From Rhodopseudomonas julia (GTDB taxonomy: Bacteria; Pseudomonadota; Alphaproteobacteria; Rhizobiales; Afifellaceae), in contig NZ_JAUSUK010000001.1 in assembly GCF_030813515.1 (NCBI RefSeq), positions 186,001-250,000 on the forward strand: a DNA stretch of 64,000 nucleotides, written 5' to 3'. A program made the position numbers and the translations under genes. The notes beneath the pieces were generated by a model, which saw nothing but the letters and a program-made list of their open reading frames with translations, searched no databases and was not told the origin of the DNA. Shown here one piece after another: positions 47,117 to 56,304 of the stretch (within the stretch, counting starts at the first letter, position 1; every line of letters begins with the position of its first letter).

Positions 47117-48319
47117 CTATTCCACCACGACCCTGGGGGCCTGACGGACGCCGGCACCTTTCTCCACGTTGAGGCGCTTCACGACGGCATCGGCAATGTG
47201 TCGATAGATGCGCGCATGCTCCGATTGCGGTTCGCTGGCAACGATGGGTCGGCCCGAATCGGAGGTTTCACGAATATCCATGTGGAGCGGCACGGCGCCG
47301 AGGAAGGGCACGCCGATGCGTTCCGCCTCGTGTTCCGCCCCGCCATGCCCGAAAATGTCGGAGCGCTCGCCGCAATGCGGGCACAGGAAATAGCTCATGT
47401 TCTCCACGATGCCGAGCACCGGCACGTTCACCTTGTTGAACATGTTGAGGCCCTTGCGGGCATCGATAAGGGCGAGATCCTGCGGCGTCGAGACGATGAC
47501 GGCACCGGCGAGCGGCACCTGCTGAGCCATGGTGAGCTGCGCATCGCCGGTTCCGGGAGGCATATCGACGACAAGCGCGTCGAGTTCGCCCCAGGCAACC
47601 TCACGCAGCATCTGCGTCAAAGCGGACATGACCATCGGTCCGCGCCAGATCATCGGGGTCTCTTCTTCCACAAGAAACCCCATCGACATGACCTTGAGCC
47701 CGTAGCCTTCCATCGGCTTCAGGATGCGCTCCGACACCGATTCCGGCCGTCCCTTGATGCCCATCAGGCGCGGCAATGACGGCCCGTAAATGTCGGCGTC
47801 GAGGATGCCGACCTTGAGCCCGTTCGCCTTGAGGCCGAGGGCGAGATTGACCGCCGTCGTGGATTTGCCAACGCCGCCCTTGCCCGAAGCCACGGCAATG
47901 ATTGCCTTAACGCCGGGGACGCCCGCTTTCTGAGGCTGCTGCGGCGCCTGGCCCGGAGCGCGCTGCTGCGGGGCGGATTGCGGCCGTGGCGGAGCACTGC
48001 GCGGAGCCGCATTCTGCGGCACGCCACTCTGCGCCATGCCCTGCCCCGGCCGTCTCTCCGCCGTCAGCGCCACCATGGCACGCTCCACCCCCGGCAGTTC
48101 TGAGAGCACTTTTTCGGCTGCCTGCCGGAGAGGTTCCAGATGTGATGCGGCCTCCGCCGGCACCGTGATCGACACGATCACCTTGCCGTTCGAGATGATC
48201 GGATCGGAAACCAGTTCCTGAGTGACGATATCACTTTCAAGGTCGGGGCCTTTGACGCGGCGGAGCGCATCGAAGACGGCATCTTTGGTGATCGTGGGAG
48301 TAGTCTCGGGCATTGCCAT
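47117..48319 (-). CDS. Mrp/ApbC-type Fe-S cluster carrier ATPase
   Basis: 400 residues: an N-terminal DUF59/MIP18-like domain (~8-85), a Pro/Gln/Ala-rich linker (~105-135), and a ParA-like ATPase with deviant Walker A GKGGVGKST and the cluster-binding pair CPHC (YFLCPHCGERSDIFGHGG). It assembles or transfers 4Fe-4S clusters in the cytoplasm. Two in-frame ATGs (48319 and 48313) are available. Confidence 0.95.
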   Translation of the reverse strand: MAMPETTPTITKDAVFDALRRVKGPDLESDIVTQELVSDPIISNGKVIVSITVPAEAASHLEPLRQAAEKVLSELPGVERAMVALTAERRPGQGMAQSGVPQNAAPRSAPPRPQSAPQQRAPGQAPQQPQKAGVPGVKAIIAVASGKGGVGKSTTAVNLALGLKANGLKVGILDADIYGPSLPRLMGIKGRPESVSERILKPMEGYGLKVMSMGFLVEEETPMIWRGPMVMSALTQMLREVAWGELDALVVDMPPGTGDAQLTMAQQVPLAGAVIVSTPQDLALIDARKGLNMFNKVNVPVLGIVENMSYFLCPHCGERSDIFGHGGAEHEAERIGVPFLGAVPLHMDIRETSDSGRPIVASEPQSEHARIYRHIADAVVKRLNVEKGAGVRQAPRVVVE

Positions 48320-48595
48320 CCTTCAACCGCATAAGCGGTGGTGCTTCGAAGCCGGCTTTTTCGTCCGGCGGGCCTGCCGTTGACATATTGCCCCCTCGCC
48401 CGAAGTTCAAATGCCACACGCCAAGATCGGCTGAGGAAGACGCGGCAAGGCGGCTTCACCTGCCGGGCCGTGACAGGTATAAAGGTTGAGAGGAAACGAA
48501 CCGATGGCCGAAAGCCCGTTGCCGAGACGACGCTCCTTCATCACCGGTGTACCGGCGCGGCAAAGCCCGCAGCCGAAGCGTTTCTGCGGGGTTTC

Positions 48596-49273
48596 GTGAG
48601 CGAGACGACCGATCATGATCGTCCTGCCCCGCGACCAATTACCGGGGTTATTCTCGCAGGCGGCCTGTCCCGCCGCATGGGCAACGACAAGCCACTCGTG
48701 GAAATCGCCGGGCGACCACTGCTTTCGTACGTGGTGGATGGACTGCGTCCGCAGGTCGACGAGCTCGTCATCAACGCCAATGGCGATGCCTCGCGCTTCA
48801 GTGAATTTCTTCTCCCCGTCGTTCCCGACGGCATCGACGGCAATCCGGGGCCTCTCGCCGGCATTCTCGCCGGGATGCGCTGGAGCCAGGTGTTTTGTCC
48901 GCAGGCGCGTTTCATGGCGAGCGCAGCCGTCGACACGCCCTTCTTTCCCGGCGATCTCGTCACGCGGCTCTCCGAAGGTTGCGGCCACGACGAGACAACG
49001 ATCGCCGTCGCCGCGTCGTTCAACGGCGTGCATCCCGTCTTCGGATTGTGGCCGATCGCACTTGCCGACGACCTTGAGGAATGGCTGAAAAAGGCGAAAT
49101 CGAGCAAGGTTCTCGACTTCGCCGACCATTACGTGCGGCTCAACGTGCCCTTCGACCATCTGGAAGCTGACGGCCGTCAGATCGACCCCTTCTTCAACGT
49201 CAACACGCCGGAGGATGCGGCCGAGGCACAGGCGATGCTCGAGGCGCTCAACCGAACTCAGGCCGCCGAATAG
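48596..49273 (+). CDS. mobA: Molybdenum cofactor guanylyltransferase
   Basis: Adds GMP to molybdopterin to make the guanine-dinucleotide form used by DMSO-reductase-type enzymes. The nucleotidyltransferase signature VILAGGLSRRMGNDKPL is intact, with later DTPFFP and NVNTPEDAAEA. 225 residues from the GTG start at 48596, the last start before the conserved domain; a G-rich site precedes it. Followed by mobB 11 bases later. Confidence 0.92.
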   Translation: MSETTDHDRPAPRPITGVILAGGLSRRMGNDKPLVEIAGRPLLSYVVDGLRPQVDELVINANGDASRFSEFLLPVVPDGIDGNPGPLAGILAGMRWSQVFCPQARFMASAAVDTPFFPGDLVTRLSEGCGHDETTIAVAASFNGVHPVFGLWPIALADDLEEWLKKAKSSKVLDFADHYVRLNVPFDHLEADGRQIDPFFNVNTPEDAAEAQAMLEALNRTQAAE

Positions 49274-49284
49274 CCCGTCCGCGG

Positions 49285-49800
49285 ATGGCGCCCCCCGTTT
49301 TCGGCATCACTGGCTGGAAAAATTCCGGCAAGACGACACTCGTCGCCCGCCTCGTCAGCGAGTTCTCGCAGCGCGGACTTGTCGTCTCCACGGTCAAGCA
49401 CGCCCATCATGCATTCGACATCGATCACCCCGGGACCGATTCGTTTCGCCACCGCGAGGCCGGGGCACGCGAGGTTCTGCTGGTATCCGATCATCGCTGG
49501 GCGCTGATGCGCGAGCTCGGCGACGAGGCGGAGCCGCCCGTCGAGGAGATGTTGGCGCGGCTGTCGCCCTGCGATCTCATTCTCATCGAAGGCTATAAGA
49601 AGGCGCCCCACCCGAAGCTCGAAGTGCGCCGCCGCGACGGGCGGCCCGGCCAGGCGCTCAGCGACACCGATCCGTCGATCCTCGCCGTGGCTGCAGATTA
49701 TCCGGTGGCAAACGCCGCGCTTCCTGTCTTCCATCTCGACGATGTTGCAAAAATTGCCGATTTCATCGCCGACCGGCTCTCACTCGATGCCGCCAAATGA
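49285..49800 (+). CDS. mobB: Molybdopterin-guanine dinucleotide biosynthesis protein B
   Basis: GTP-binding accessory of MobA. 171 residues starting FGITGWKNSGKTTLVARLV (Walker A), then TVKHAHHAFDIDHPGTDSFRHREAG and LILIEGYKKAPHPKLEV, all hallmark MobB segments. Downstream of mobA in the same short operon. Confidence 0.95.
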   Translation: MAPPVFGITGWKNSGKTTLVARLVSEFSQRGLVVSTVKHAHHAFDIDHPGTDSFRHREAGAREVLLVSDHRWALMRELGDEAEPPVEEMLARLSPCDLILIEGYKKAPHPKLEVRRRDGRPGQALSDTDPSILAVAADYPVANAALPVFHLDDVAKIADFIADRLSLDAAK

Positions 49801-49996
49801 GGCAGTTGCCCCGCCTTCGTCTCTCTCGCGACCAGGCCGGGAGCCGTCGAACCGGCCAAACCTGCTTTGTCTGTGATCAAGTCCCCTTGCCGCAGGCACG
49901 GCGCTTGCTAAAGAGTTGCACAGGCTCAAAGTTTGGGCCGATTATAGGTCCAGCGGCTCTCTTTGGCCGCATCCAACAAGAAATTCGGGAGACAGC

Positions 49997-50770
49997 ATGA
50001 GCTTGTTCAAAAAACTGGCGGCTGCAACGGTCCTCGCGGTCTTCGCCACGGGCGCAGCGCAGGCCCAGGAAACCTTGCGCATCGGCACGGAGGGCGCCTA
50101 CCCCCCGTTTAGCGAAATCACGGCTGACGGTAAGCTCGTCGGCTTCGATATCGACATCGCCAATGCGCTCTGCGACGAGATGAAGGTGAAGTGCGAGTTC
50201 ATCTCGCAGGATTGGGACGGCATCATTCCCGCCCTTCTCGCCGGCAAGTACGACGCCATCGTCGCCTCCATGTCGATCACGGAGGAGCGCAAGGAGAAGG
50301 TCGACTTCACCGACAAATATTACGACACGCCGCAGGCGATCGTCGTGCCGAAGGATTCGGACATCACGGAAGCGACTGCCGAATCGATGGCAGACAGAAG
50401 CGTCGGCGCCCAGAGCTCCACGACGCACGCGCAATATGCCGAACAAATCTTTCCGGATTCCGATATCCGCCTCTATCCGTCGGCTGACGAGTACAAGCTC
50501 GATCTGTCCAGCGGACGTCTCGATGCGGCCCTCGACGATGTGATCGTTCTGTCGGAGTGGGTCGACAGCGAGGACGGCTCGTGCTGCAAGATCCTGACGA
50601 CGCTGCCGGGCGATCCGAAGATTTACGGGCCGGGCATCGGCATCGCGGTGCGCAAGGGTGACGACGAGCTGCGCGAGAAGCTCAACGCCGCGATCAAGGC
50701 GATCCGCGAGAACGGCACCTACAAGAAAATCAACGACAAGTACTTCGACTTCGACGTCTATGGCGGATAA
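49997..50770 (+). CDS. Periplasmic lysine/arginine/ornithine-type binding protein
   Basis: 257 residues with a signal peptide (SLFKKLAAATVLAVFATGAAQAQ) and a type II periplasmic fold: TLRIGTEGAYPPFSEITADGKLVGFDIDIANALCDEMKVKCEF is the LAO/HisJ motif, and SMSITEERKEKVDFTDKYYDTP follows. CGGGAG precedes the ATG. It is the ligand-capturing part of an amino-acid importer whose permeases follow after a hairpin; no ATPase gene is present nearby. Confidence 0.92.
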   Translation: MSLFKKLAAATVLAVFATGAAQAQETLRIGTEGAYPPFSEITADGKLVGFDIDIANALCDEMKVKCEFISQDWDGIIPALLAGKYDAIVASMSITEERKEKVDFTDKYYDTPQAIVVPKDSDITEATAESMADRSVGAQSSTTHAQYAEQIFPDSDIRLYPSADEYKLDLSSGRLDAALDDVIVLSEWVDSEDGSCCKILTTLPGDPKIYGPGIGIAVRKGDDELREKLNAAIKAIRENGTYKKINDKYFDFDVYGG

Positions 50771-50791
50771 GTCAGGTTGTGTGATGTACCG

Positions 50792-50818
50792 GATGGGGCT
50801 TCAGGGCCCCATCTTTTT
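50792..50818 (+). terminator. Intercistronic terminator/attenuator hairpin
   Basis: GATGGGGC, six-base loop, GCCCCATC followed by five T, in the 71-bp gap between the binding protein and the first permease. Such read-through hairpins commonly lower permease expression relative to the binding protein. Confidence 0.8.
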
Positions 50819-50841
50819 GCCGCGCCAGGGATGACGGGCTG

Positions 50842-51549
50842 ATGGAGTTTTTGGACCTCCTGTCGTTCGGAGGCGGCGGCTGGGGAGATGATCTTGCGGC
50901 CGGGCTTGCGGTCACGGTCGCGCTGGCGTTGACGACGCTGCCGATCGGGCTGGTGCTCGGGTTTCTGCTCGCGCTCGCCAAGGACAGCGACGACCCGGGC
51001 CTTATCCGGGCAGCCACGATTTTCACGACGATCTTCCGCGGGCTGCCGGAGCTTCTGACGCTGTTCATCATCTATTATGGTGGACAGATCGCTCTGCAGA
51101 AGCTCTTCCGGCTTCTCTTCGACACCTATGTCGAGTTCTCGTCTTTCACGGCGGGTGTCATCGCGCTGTCTCTCGTCTTTGCGTCCTTTGCGAGCGAGGT
51201 TTTCCTTTCCGCCTTTCGGGGCATTCAGAAAGGCCAGTATGAGGGGGCGTATGCGCTCGGGCTGAGGCGAACGACGACGATGCGTCTCGTCATCCTTCCA
51301 CAGCTCATCAGGCTCGCCCTACCGGGCCTCTCGAACCTCTGGCTGATCTTGTTGAAGGATACGAGCCTCGTCTCCGTTATTGCCCTCAACGACCTCCTCC
51401 GGAACACCAACGTCGCCGTCGGCGTGACCAAACAACCGTTCTTCTTCTATTTCGTCGCCTGCATGATCTATCTGGTGCTCTCCATCATTTCGTCCTTCGG
51501 CATCAACGGCATCGACCGATGGTCGCGCCGCGGCGAGGCCACGAAATGA
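50842..51549 (+). CDS. Amino-acid ABC permease (HisQ type)
   Basis: 235 residues, five helices, with the EAA-loop pattern (GIQKGQYEGAYALGLRRTTTMRLVILPQ) that contacts the ATPase and a conserved KDTSLVSVIALNDLL. It is the first of two integral-membrane subunits; the stop overlaps the second permease's ATG. Belongs to the histidine/ornithine/arginine HisQM group. Confidence 0.92.
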   Translation: MEFLDLLSFGGGGWGDDLAAGLAVTVALALTTLPIGLVLGFLLALAKDSDDPGLIRAATIFTTIFRGLPELLTLFIIYYGGQIALQKLFRLLFDTYVEFSSFTAGVIALSLVFASFASEVFLSAFRGIQKGQYEGAYALGLRRTTTMRLVILPQLIRLALPGLSNLWLILLKDTSLVSVIALNDLLRNTNVAVGVTKQPFFFYFVACMIYLVLSIISSFGINGIDRWSRRGEATK

Positions 51550-52451
51550 CGATGAGCGAGATGAGCGCCGACCAGGCCTATGTGTCCGACCGCCTTCTTC
51601 CGGCCGAGCCTCCGCCCGCTTCCATCCGGCGCTGGAGCAAGGCCCGCATTGCCGGCATCGTCTTGATGACGCTCTGGGCCGCGATCGCCATAGCCCTCGT
51701 CTTGTTCTTCATCAGCGCCTGGAACCCGGGGCTTCTGGCGCGCTACGGGCCGAAACTTCTCGGCGGCCTCCTCGTCACGGTCGAACTCGTCGTTCTGTCG
51801 GTCTCGATCGGCGCGGTTCTTGCCGGCATCGTGGCTGCGGGCCGCCTTTCGAAGAACCGGGTAACGCGCGGTCTTGCCTTTGCCTATGTGTATTTCTTCC
51901 GCGGCACACCACTCTTGGCCCAGACCTTCCTCGTCTATTACGGCGCCGGGCAATTTCGCGAGATTTTCGATGCCGCCGGCATGTGGTGGTTCTTCCGCGA
52001 TGCGTTCAATTGCGCTGCCCTCACCTTCACGCTCAACACGGCCGCCTATCAGGCCGAAATCTACGCCGGGGCCATTCGCGGCGTCTCCCTCGGCCAGTGG
52101 GAAGGCGCCCGCGCGCTCGGGCTCTCGCCCGCTGTCATCTTCGTCAAAGTCGTCGCGCCGCAAGCACTGATCACGGCTTTGCGGCCGCTCGGCAACGAGA
52201 TCATCTTCATGATCAAAGGCTCTGCAATCGCCTCTGTCATCACCGTCTATGACCTCCTGGGCGAAACGCGGCTGGCCTTTTCCCGCTCCTTCGATTTCCA
52301 GGTCTATCTCTGGGCCGCGGGGCTCTATCTTGTCGTCGTGGAAGCGCTCCGGCGTCTCTGGGATGCGGCCGAGCGGCGACTGACGCGCCATCTCAAGCCG
52401 GCGCCGGACAGCTCCGGCCAGCAGGTGGTGGCGGAACAGATCGGCGCGTAA
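51546..52451 (+). CDS. Amino-acid ABC permease (HisM type)
   Basis: 301 residues; longer N-terminal cytoplasmic extension (~30 residues, Pro/Ala-rich) than usual, then a five-helix permease with FFRGTPLLAQTFLVYYGAGQF and the EAA loop GVSLGQWEGARALGLSPAVIFVKVVAPQALITALRP. Start ATG at 51546 overlaps the previous stop (ATGA). An ATP-binding subunit (HisP) is missing downstream, where adenine deaminase is convergent. Confidence 0.92.
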   Translation: MTMSEMSADQAYVSDRLLPAEPPPASIRRWSKARIAGIVLMTLWAAIAIALVLFFISAWNPGLLARYGPKLLGGLLVTVELVVLSVSIGAVLAGIVAAGRLSKNRVTRGLAFAYVYFFRGTPLLAQTFLVYYGAGQFREIFDAAGMWWFFRDAFNCAALTFTLNTAAYQAEIYAGAIRGVSLGQWEGARALGLSPAVIFVKVVAPQALITALRPLGNEIIFMIKGSAIASVITVYDLLGETRLAFSRSFDFQVYLWAAGLYLVVVEALRRLWDAAERRLTRHLKPAPDSSGQQVVAEQIGA

Positions 52452-52462
52452 GCCGCCAAGGC

Positions 52463-54259
52463 TCAGACGAAGAGCTCCGTCTTTTCGAACTTGGTCACGT
52501 CGATCAGGCCCTTGTCGGAGATCCTGAGCTCCGGGATGACGACGAGTGCGAGCAGCGAGTGCTGCATGAAGGCGTTGTTGAGGCGGCAGCCGCAGCTTTG
52601 CATGGCGGCGCCCATACGTGCGGCCTTGGCGGCGACAGCTTCCGCCCGCTCCTCCGAAAGCAGTCCGGCGATCTTGAGCTCGACCAGCGCCAGTTCCTCG
52701 CCTTCGGAGATCACCACGACGCCGCCGCCGACTTCGCCCAGACGGTTCGCGGCCATCGCCATATCGGCGCGATCTGTGCCGACGATGATCATCTGGTGGC
52801 TGTCATGGGCAACCGTGGAGGCGATGGCGCAGCGCCGGTTGTAGCCAAAGCCTGAGACGAAGGCGTTCTGAACGGCGCCCGTGCCACGGTGGCGCTCCAC
52901 GAGAGCGAGATGGGCAACATCATTGGCCATATCCGCTTCCACCAGGTCATCGACCACGCTGAGCTCACGCTGAAGAGCCTTTGTCGGCGCCTGGTTTTCG
53001 ATGACGCCTACGACGCGAACGCCCACGCGTTGCTTATTCTGCGGCGCGGGCACGGCGAAATCGTCCGCCGTCAATTTGCGGCCGAGATGCACCGTGTTCT
53101 TCGCCTCTTCCGGGTAGCCATAGAGGGGAATGTCGGCGACGAGGGCGCCCTTCTCGGCAAGCAGACGGCCACGTCCATAAACGGCGTCAATTCTCAGCGA
53201 CGGCAGGTCCGACACGAGAAGGAGATCGGCGCGGCGCCCCGGCGCGATGGAGCCAAGTTCGCGCTCCAGGCCGAAATGCTCTGCCGTGTTGAGGGTCGCC
53301 ATCTGGATCGCCGTGACCGGCTTCAGCCCCTGAGCGATGGCGTGCCTCACCACACGGTTCATATGCCCGTCGTGAACGAGGGTCCCGGAATGGCAGTCGT
53401 CCGTGCACAGAACGAAAAAGCGCGGATCGAGGCCCTTTTCCGTCACGGCCTTGATCTGGGCGGCGACATCGTACCAGGCGGAACCGAGCCGCAGCATGGC
53501 ACGCATGCCCTGGCGTACGCGCGCAATCGCGTCCTCCATGCGCGTGCCTTCATGGTCGTCGGCCGGACCGCCCGCCGCATAGGCATGAAAATCCACTCCG
53601 AGATCGGGGGACGCGTAATGGCCGCCGACGGTCTTGCCGGCCGACACCGACGCGATGATCTCGCCAAGCATCTTGTCGTCGCCGGCAGCGACGCCCGGAA
53701 AGTTCATGACTTCGCCAAGGCCGATAATGCCCGGCCAGGACATCGCCTCGGCAACCTCCTCGGGGCCAAGCTCGGCACCTGCCGTCTCAAGCCCGGGCGC
53801 CGATGGCACGCAGCTCGGGACTTGCACGAAGACGTTGATCGGCGCCGTCAGCGCCTCGTCATGCATGAGACGAACCCCATCGAGACCAAGCACGTTGGCG
53901 ATCTCATGAGGGTCCACGAACATCGACGTCGTGCCGTGGGGAACGACCGCACGCACGAATTCCGTCACCGTCACCATGCCGCTTTCGACATGCATGTGGG
54001 CGTCGCAGAGGCCCGGCACGAGATAGCGGCCCTTGGCCTCCACCACCTCGGTGTCGTCACCGATCGTGTGAGAGGCATCCGGCCCGCAATAGGCGAAGCG
54101 TCCGGCGGTGATGGCGAGATCGGTGTTTTCGACGATCTCGCCGGAATGGACGTTCACCCAACGTCCGCCACGAATGACGAGATCGGCCGGTGTGCGCCCG
54201 GCGGCCACATCGACGAGGCGGGGTGCCGCCTTCTGCCAGGACGGGAAAGGCTCAGTCAT
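52463..54259 (-). CDS. ade: Adenine deaminase
   Basis: Converts adenine to hypoxanthine and ammonia in purine salvage. An amidohydrolase of 598 residues with the metal ligands DAHMHVESGM near residue 82, central His (VGGHYASPD), and FVLCTDDCHSGTLVHDGHMNRVVR. The C-terminal adenine-deaminase domain is full-length. ATG at 54259 has GGAGG six bases upstream; the longer reading from 54322 is unlikely. Confidence 0.95.
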   Translation of the reverse strand: MTEPFPSWQKAAPRLVDVAAGRTPADLVIRGGRWVNVHSGEIVENTDLAITAGRFAYCGPDASHTIGDDTEVVEAKGRYLVPGLCDAHMHVESGMVTVTEFVRAVVPHGTTSMFVDPHEIANVLGLDGVRLMHDEALTAPINVFVQVPSCVPSAPGLETAGAELGPEEVAEAMSWPGIIGLGEVMNFPGVAAGDDKMLGEIIASVSAGKTVGGHYASPDLGVDFHAYAAGGPADDHEGTRMEDAIARVRQGMRAMLRLGSAWYDVAAQIKAVTEKGLDPRFFVLCTDDCHSGTLVHDGHMNRVVRHAIAQGLKPVTAIQMATLNTAEHFGLERELGSIAPGRRADLLLVSDLPSLRIDAVYGRGRLLAEKGALVADIPLYGYPEEAKNTVHLGRKLTADDFAVPAPQNKQRVGVRVVGVIENQAPTKALQRELSVVDDLVEADMANDVAHLALVERHRGTGAVQNAFVSGFGYNRRCAIASTVAHDSHQMIIVGTDRADMAMAANRLGEVGGGVVVISEGEELALVELKIAGLLSEERAEAVAAKAARMGAAMQSCGCRLNNAFMQHSLLALVVIPELRISDKGLIDVTKFEKTELFV

Positions 54260-54437
54260 TCTAACCTCCGATCGGCCGCGCGGCGCCAAAGCCGGCAAAC
54301 ACCTGACCAAACATGCGGTCAAAGGCTTGGGATACGTCGCTTACCAGGGCATGTTGGCAGTGCTCTGCCCCTGACAAGGCCTTTTTGATTGTCTAGAACC
54401 ATGAGCAATCGCCGCGCAAAGCAAAAGGGAACGGAAC

Positions 54438-55310
54438 ATGGCGAAAGTTGCATTCATCGGCCTCGGGGTGATGGGATACCCGATGGCCGGCCATATCGCC
54501 CATCGAGGCCATAAGGTCACCGTCTACAACCGCACGCAGGACAAAGCGGAAAAGTGGGTTGCCGAGCACGGAGGCAAGCATGCTCCGACACCCGAGCATG
54601 CGGCAGAGGGGGCGGAATTCGTTTTCTGCTGCGTCGGCAACGACAACGATTTGCGCTCCGTAACCCTGGGACGTGGCGGCGCTTTCAAGGGCATGGCGCC
54701 CGGTGCGATCTTCATCGACAACACGACGGCGAGCGCAGATATCGCCCGCGAGCTTGCGCGCGAGGCCCATGCGCACCGTTTCGGCTTCCTCGATGCGCCG
54801 GTTTCCGGCGGCCAGGCGGGCGCGGAGAAAGGCCAGCTCACGGTGATGGTCGGTGGCGAGCACAAAATGTTCGAGAAAGCCCGGCCGATCATCGAATGCT
54901 ACGCCAAGATGGTCGGGCTGATGGGACCGGTCGGTTCTGGTCAGCTCACCAAGATGGTCAACCAGATCTGCATCGCCGGGCTTGTCCAAGGCCTCTCCGA
55001 AGGCATCAATTTCGCTCAGAAGGCAGGGCTCGACGTCGAGAAGGTGATCGACGTCATCTCCAAGGGCGCGGCGCAGAGCTGGCAGATGGAGAACCGCTGG
55101 AAGACCATGACCGAGGATCATTACGACCACGGTTTCGCGGTCGATTGGATGCGCAAAGACCTCGCCATCTGCCTCGGTGAGGCGAAGAGCAACGGCGCGC
55201 TTCTGCCGGTGACGGCGCTGGTCGACCAGTTTTACGGCGAGGTGCAGGCGATGGGCGGCAAGCGCTGGGATACGTCGAGCCTGATGAAAAGGCTGCAACG
55301 CTTCGATTGA
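54438..55310 (+). CDS. NAD(P)-dependent 3-hydroxyisobutyrate dehydrogenase-like oxidoreductase
   Basis: 290-residue beta-hydroxyacid dehydrogenase: Rossmann start VAFIGLGVMGYPMAGHIA, substrate motif FLDAPVSGGQAGAEKG, catalytic Lys region GPVGSGQLTKMVNQ and a helical C-terminus. Candidates are 3-hydroxyisobutyrate, tartronate semialdehyde or a related acid; the sequence does not separate these. It is divergent from ade and closed by a GC-rich hairpin. Confidence 0.92.
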   Translation: MAKVAFIGLGVMGYPMAGHIAHRGHKVTVYNRTQDKAEKWVAEHGGKHAPTPEHAAEGAEFVFCCVGNDNDLRSVTLGRGGAFKGMAPGAIFIDNTTASADIARELAREAHAHRFGFLDAPVSGGQAGAEKGQLTVMVGGEHKMFEKARPIIECYAKMVGLMGPVGSGQLTKMVNQICIAGLVQGLSEGINFAQKAGLDVEKVIDVISKGAAQSWQMENRWKTMTEDHYDHGFAVDWMRKDLAICLGEAKSNGALLPVTALVDQFYGEVQAMGGKRWDTSSLMKRLQRFD

Positions 55311-55336
55311 GGGTGTAATTCTGGCATCATGAAATC

Positions 55337-55368
55337 GAGCGGGCGACGGCTCCGGCCGTCGCCCGCTC
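55337..55368. terminator. Bidirectional hairpin terminator
   Basis: A perfect 14-bp GC-rich stem with a TCCG loop (GAGCGGGCGACGGC and its complement) between two convergent genes. No long T-run on either side, so termination may be partial or rho-assisted. Confidence 0.65.
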
Positions 55369-55381
55369 CAAACGTCTTTCC

Positions 55382-55813
55382 TCAGACCATCTCCGGCTCT
55401 GCAAGCTCCGCAATCGCCCCATCCCGCTGCGGCAGATAGGTGGAGATCTGCGGGCACCGCAGGCATGCCGCCTCACGCTCCTGCGCGAACCATCGGCAGG
55501 AACGTCGTATCACGCAGGCCGGCAGCGCATCGACGGCCGGCGAGAGCCCTCCGACGATGCGCTTGGCGAGACGGCAATCCTTGCCGTCAAAATGGCGACA
55601 CCTGGCTTCCTCGCACCGTGCAGCAAACCTGAGAACCTGCGTCGGCGGCAGCGGTGCCGTCTGCTCTAGCAGGTCCTCCGTCACGGGAAGACGCGCATTC
55701 AAATAAGCGGTGTGGGCCACGCCCTCTTGACGGAGCTGCACGCCGATGACTTCGGCCTCCTGCATCTGCGGCTGAGCACTTGGACAAAGCAGGGGACGCG
55801 CGTTCTTCGCCAT
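55382..55813 (-). CDS. Cys-rich protein of unknown function
   Basis: 143 residues. An N-terminal Cys (LLCPSAQPQM) is followed by a Val/Thr/Leu-rich region and then a Cys cluster C-x4-C-x7-C-x19-C-x5-C-x10-C-x2-C (RCEEARCRHFDGKDC ... PACVIRRSCRW ... AACLRCPQ). Such spacing suggests two Fe-S clusters or zinc sites. No signal peptide, so cytoplasmic. The second gene of an operon with the next entry. I do not recognise a described family. Start ATG 55813; GTG 55822 is possible. Confidence 0.7.
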   Translation of the reverse strand: MAKNARPLLCPSAQPQMQEAEVIGVQLRQEGVAHTAYLNARLPVTEDLLEQTAPLPPTQVLRFAARCEEARCRHFDGKDCRLAKRIVGGLSPAVDALPACVIRRSCRWFAQEREAACLRCPQISTYLPQRDGAIAELAEPEMV

Positions 55814-55822
55814 CACAGACAC

Positions 55823-56152
55823 TCACATCTCGAAGGTGATCACTTCCGGCCCAGGCCAGAACCCGACGGTGATACCGCCATCGCCGATGACCATGGCGGC
55901 CTGCGCCTTGCCGAATGTCCCTTCGAAACGGCTGCCAACCGTTGAAGCGAGCTTGCCGACCTCCTCGAACTCGCGCCCCCGCAGGACATCTTCGCGCAGA
56001 ATAAAGCCGATGATTCCAGGCCCGGGGACGAGGGCAATCTTGAAATCAACGTCGGCGAGATTGCGGCTCTCCTTTAGTGCTCCGGCGACAGCCTCGTTCA
56101 GCTTGCCGGAAAGATCGCGGACAGAGATAGACTTCGCACGTTCAACGGCCAT
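55823..56152 (-). CDS. 109-residue protein of unknown function, operon partner
   Basis: A small cytoplasmic protein starting AVERAKSISVRDLSGKLNEAV with a helical N-terminus and a Gly-rich central part (LVPGPGIIGFILREDVLRG; VGSRFEGTFGKAQAAMVIGDGGITVGFWPGPEVITFEM). GGGAGGATGAGAC precedes the ATG. The second gene's start lies within 10 bases of its stop, so the pair is co-translated. No family recognised; not a toxin or transcription factor by sequence. Confidence 0.7.
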   Translation of the reverse strand: MAVERAKSISVRDLSGKLNEAVAGALKESRNLADVDFKIALVPGPGIIGFILREDVLRGREFEEVGKLASTVGSRFEGTFGKAQAAMVIGDGGITVGFWPGPEVITFEM

Positions 56153-56304
56153 GTCTCATCCTCCCTGGAGATGCACGCGCATGAGCGCTACCGCGGACAT
56201 CCGCAGCACACCTTAGTTTCTATTTTGCTTTTGAACTGCACGGGCTTCTGGCCCGACCGGACAATGCAATCCGGGCCAAGGCAACTTCTCCGCGCTATAT
56301 AATA

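Noticed and set aside
56249-56278. TGGCCCG ... CGGGCCA repeat as a terminator of the Lrp gene
   Set aside because: It lies downstream of the candidate promoter for the next operon, lacks a T-run, and its 16-base spacer is too long for a good hairpin; kept only as a leader feature.
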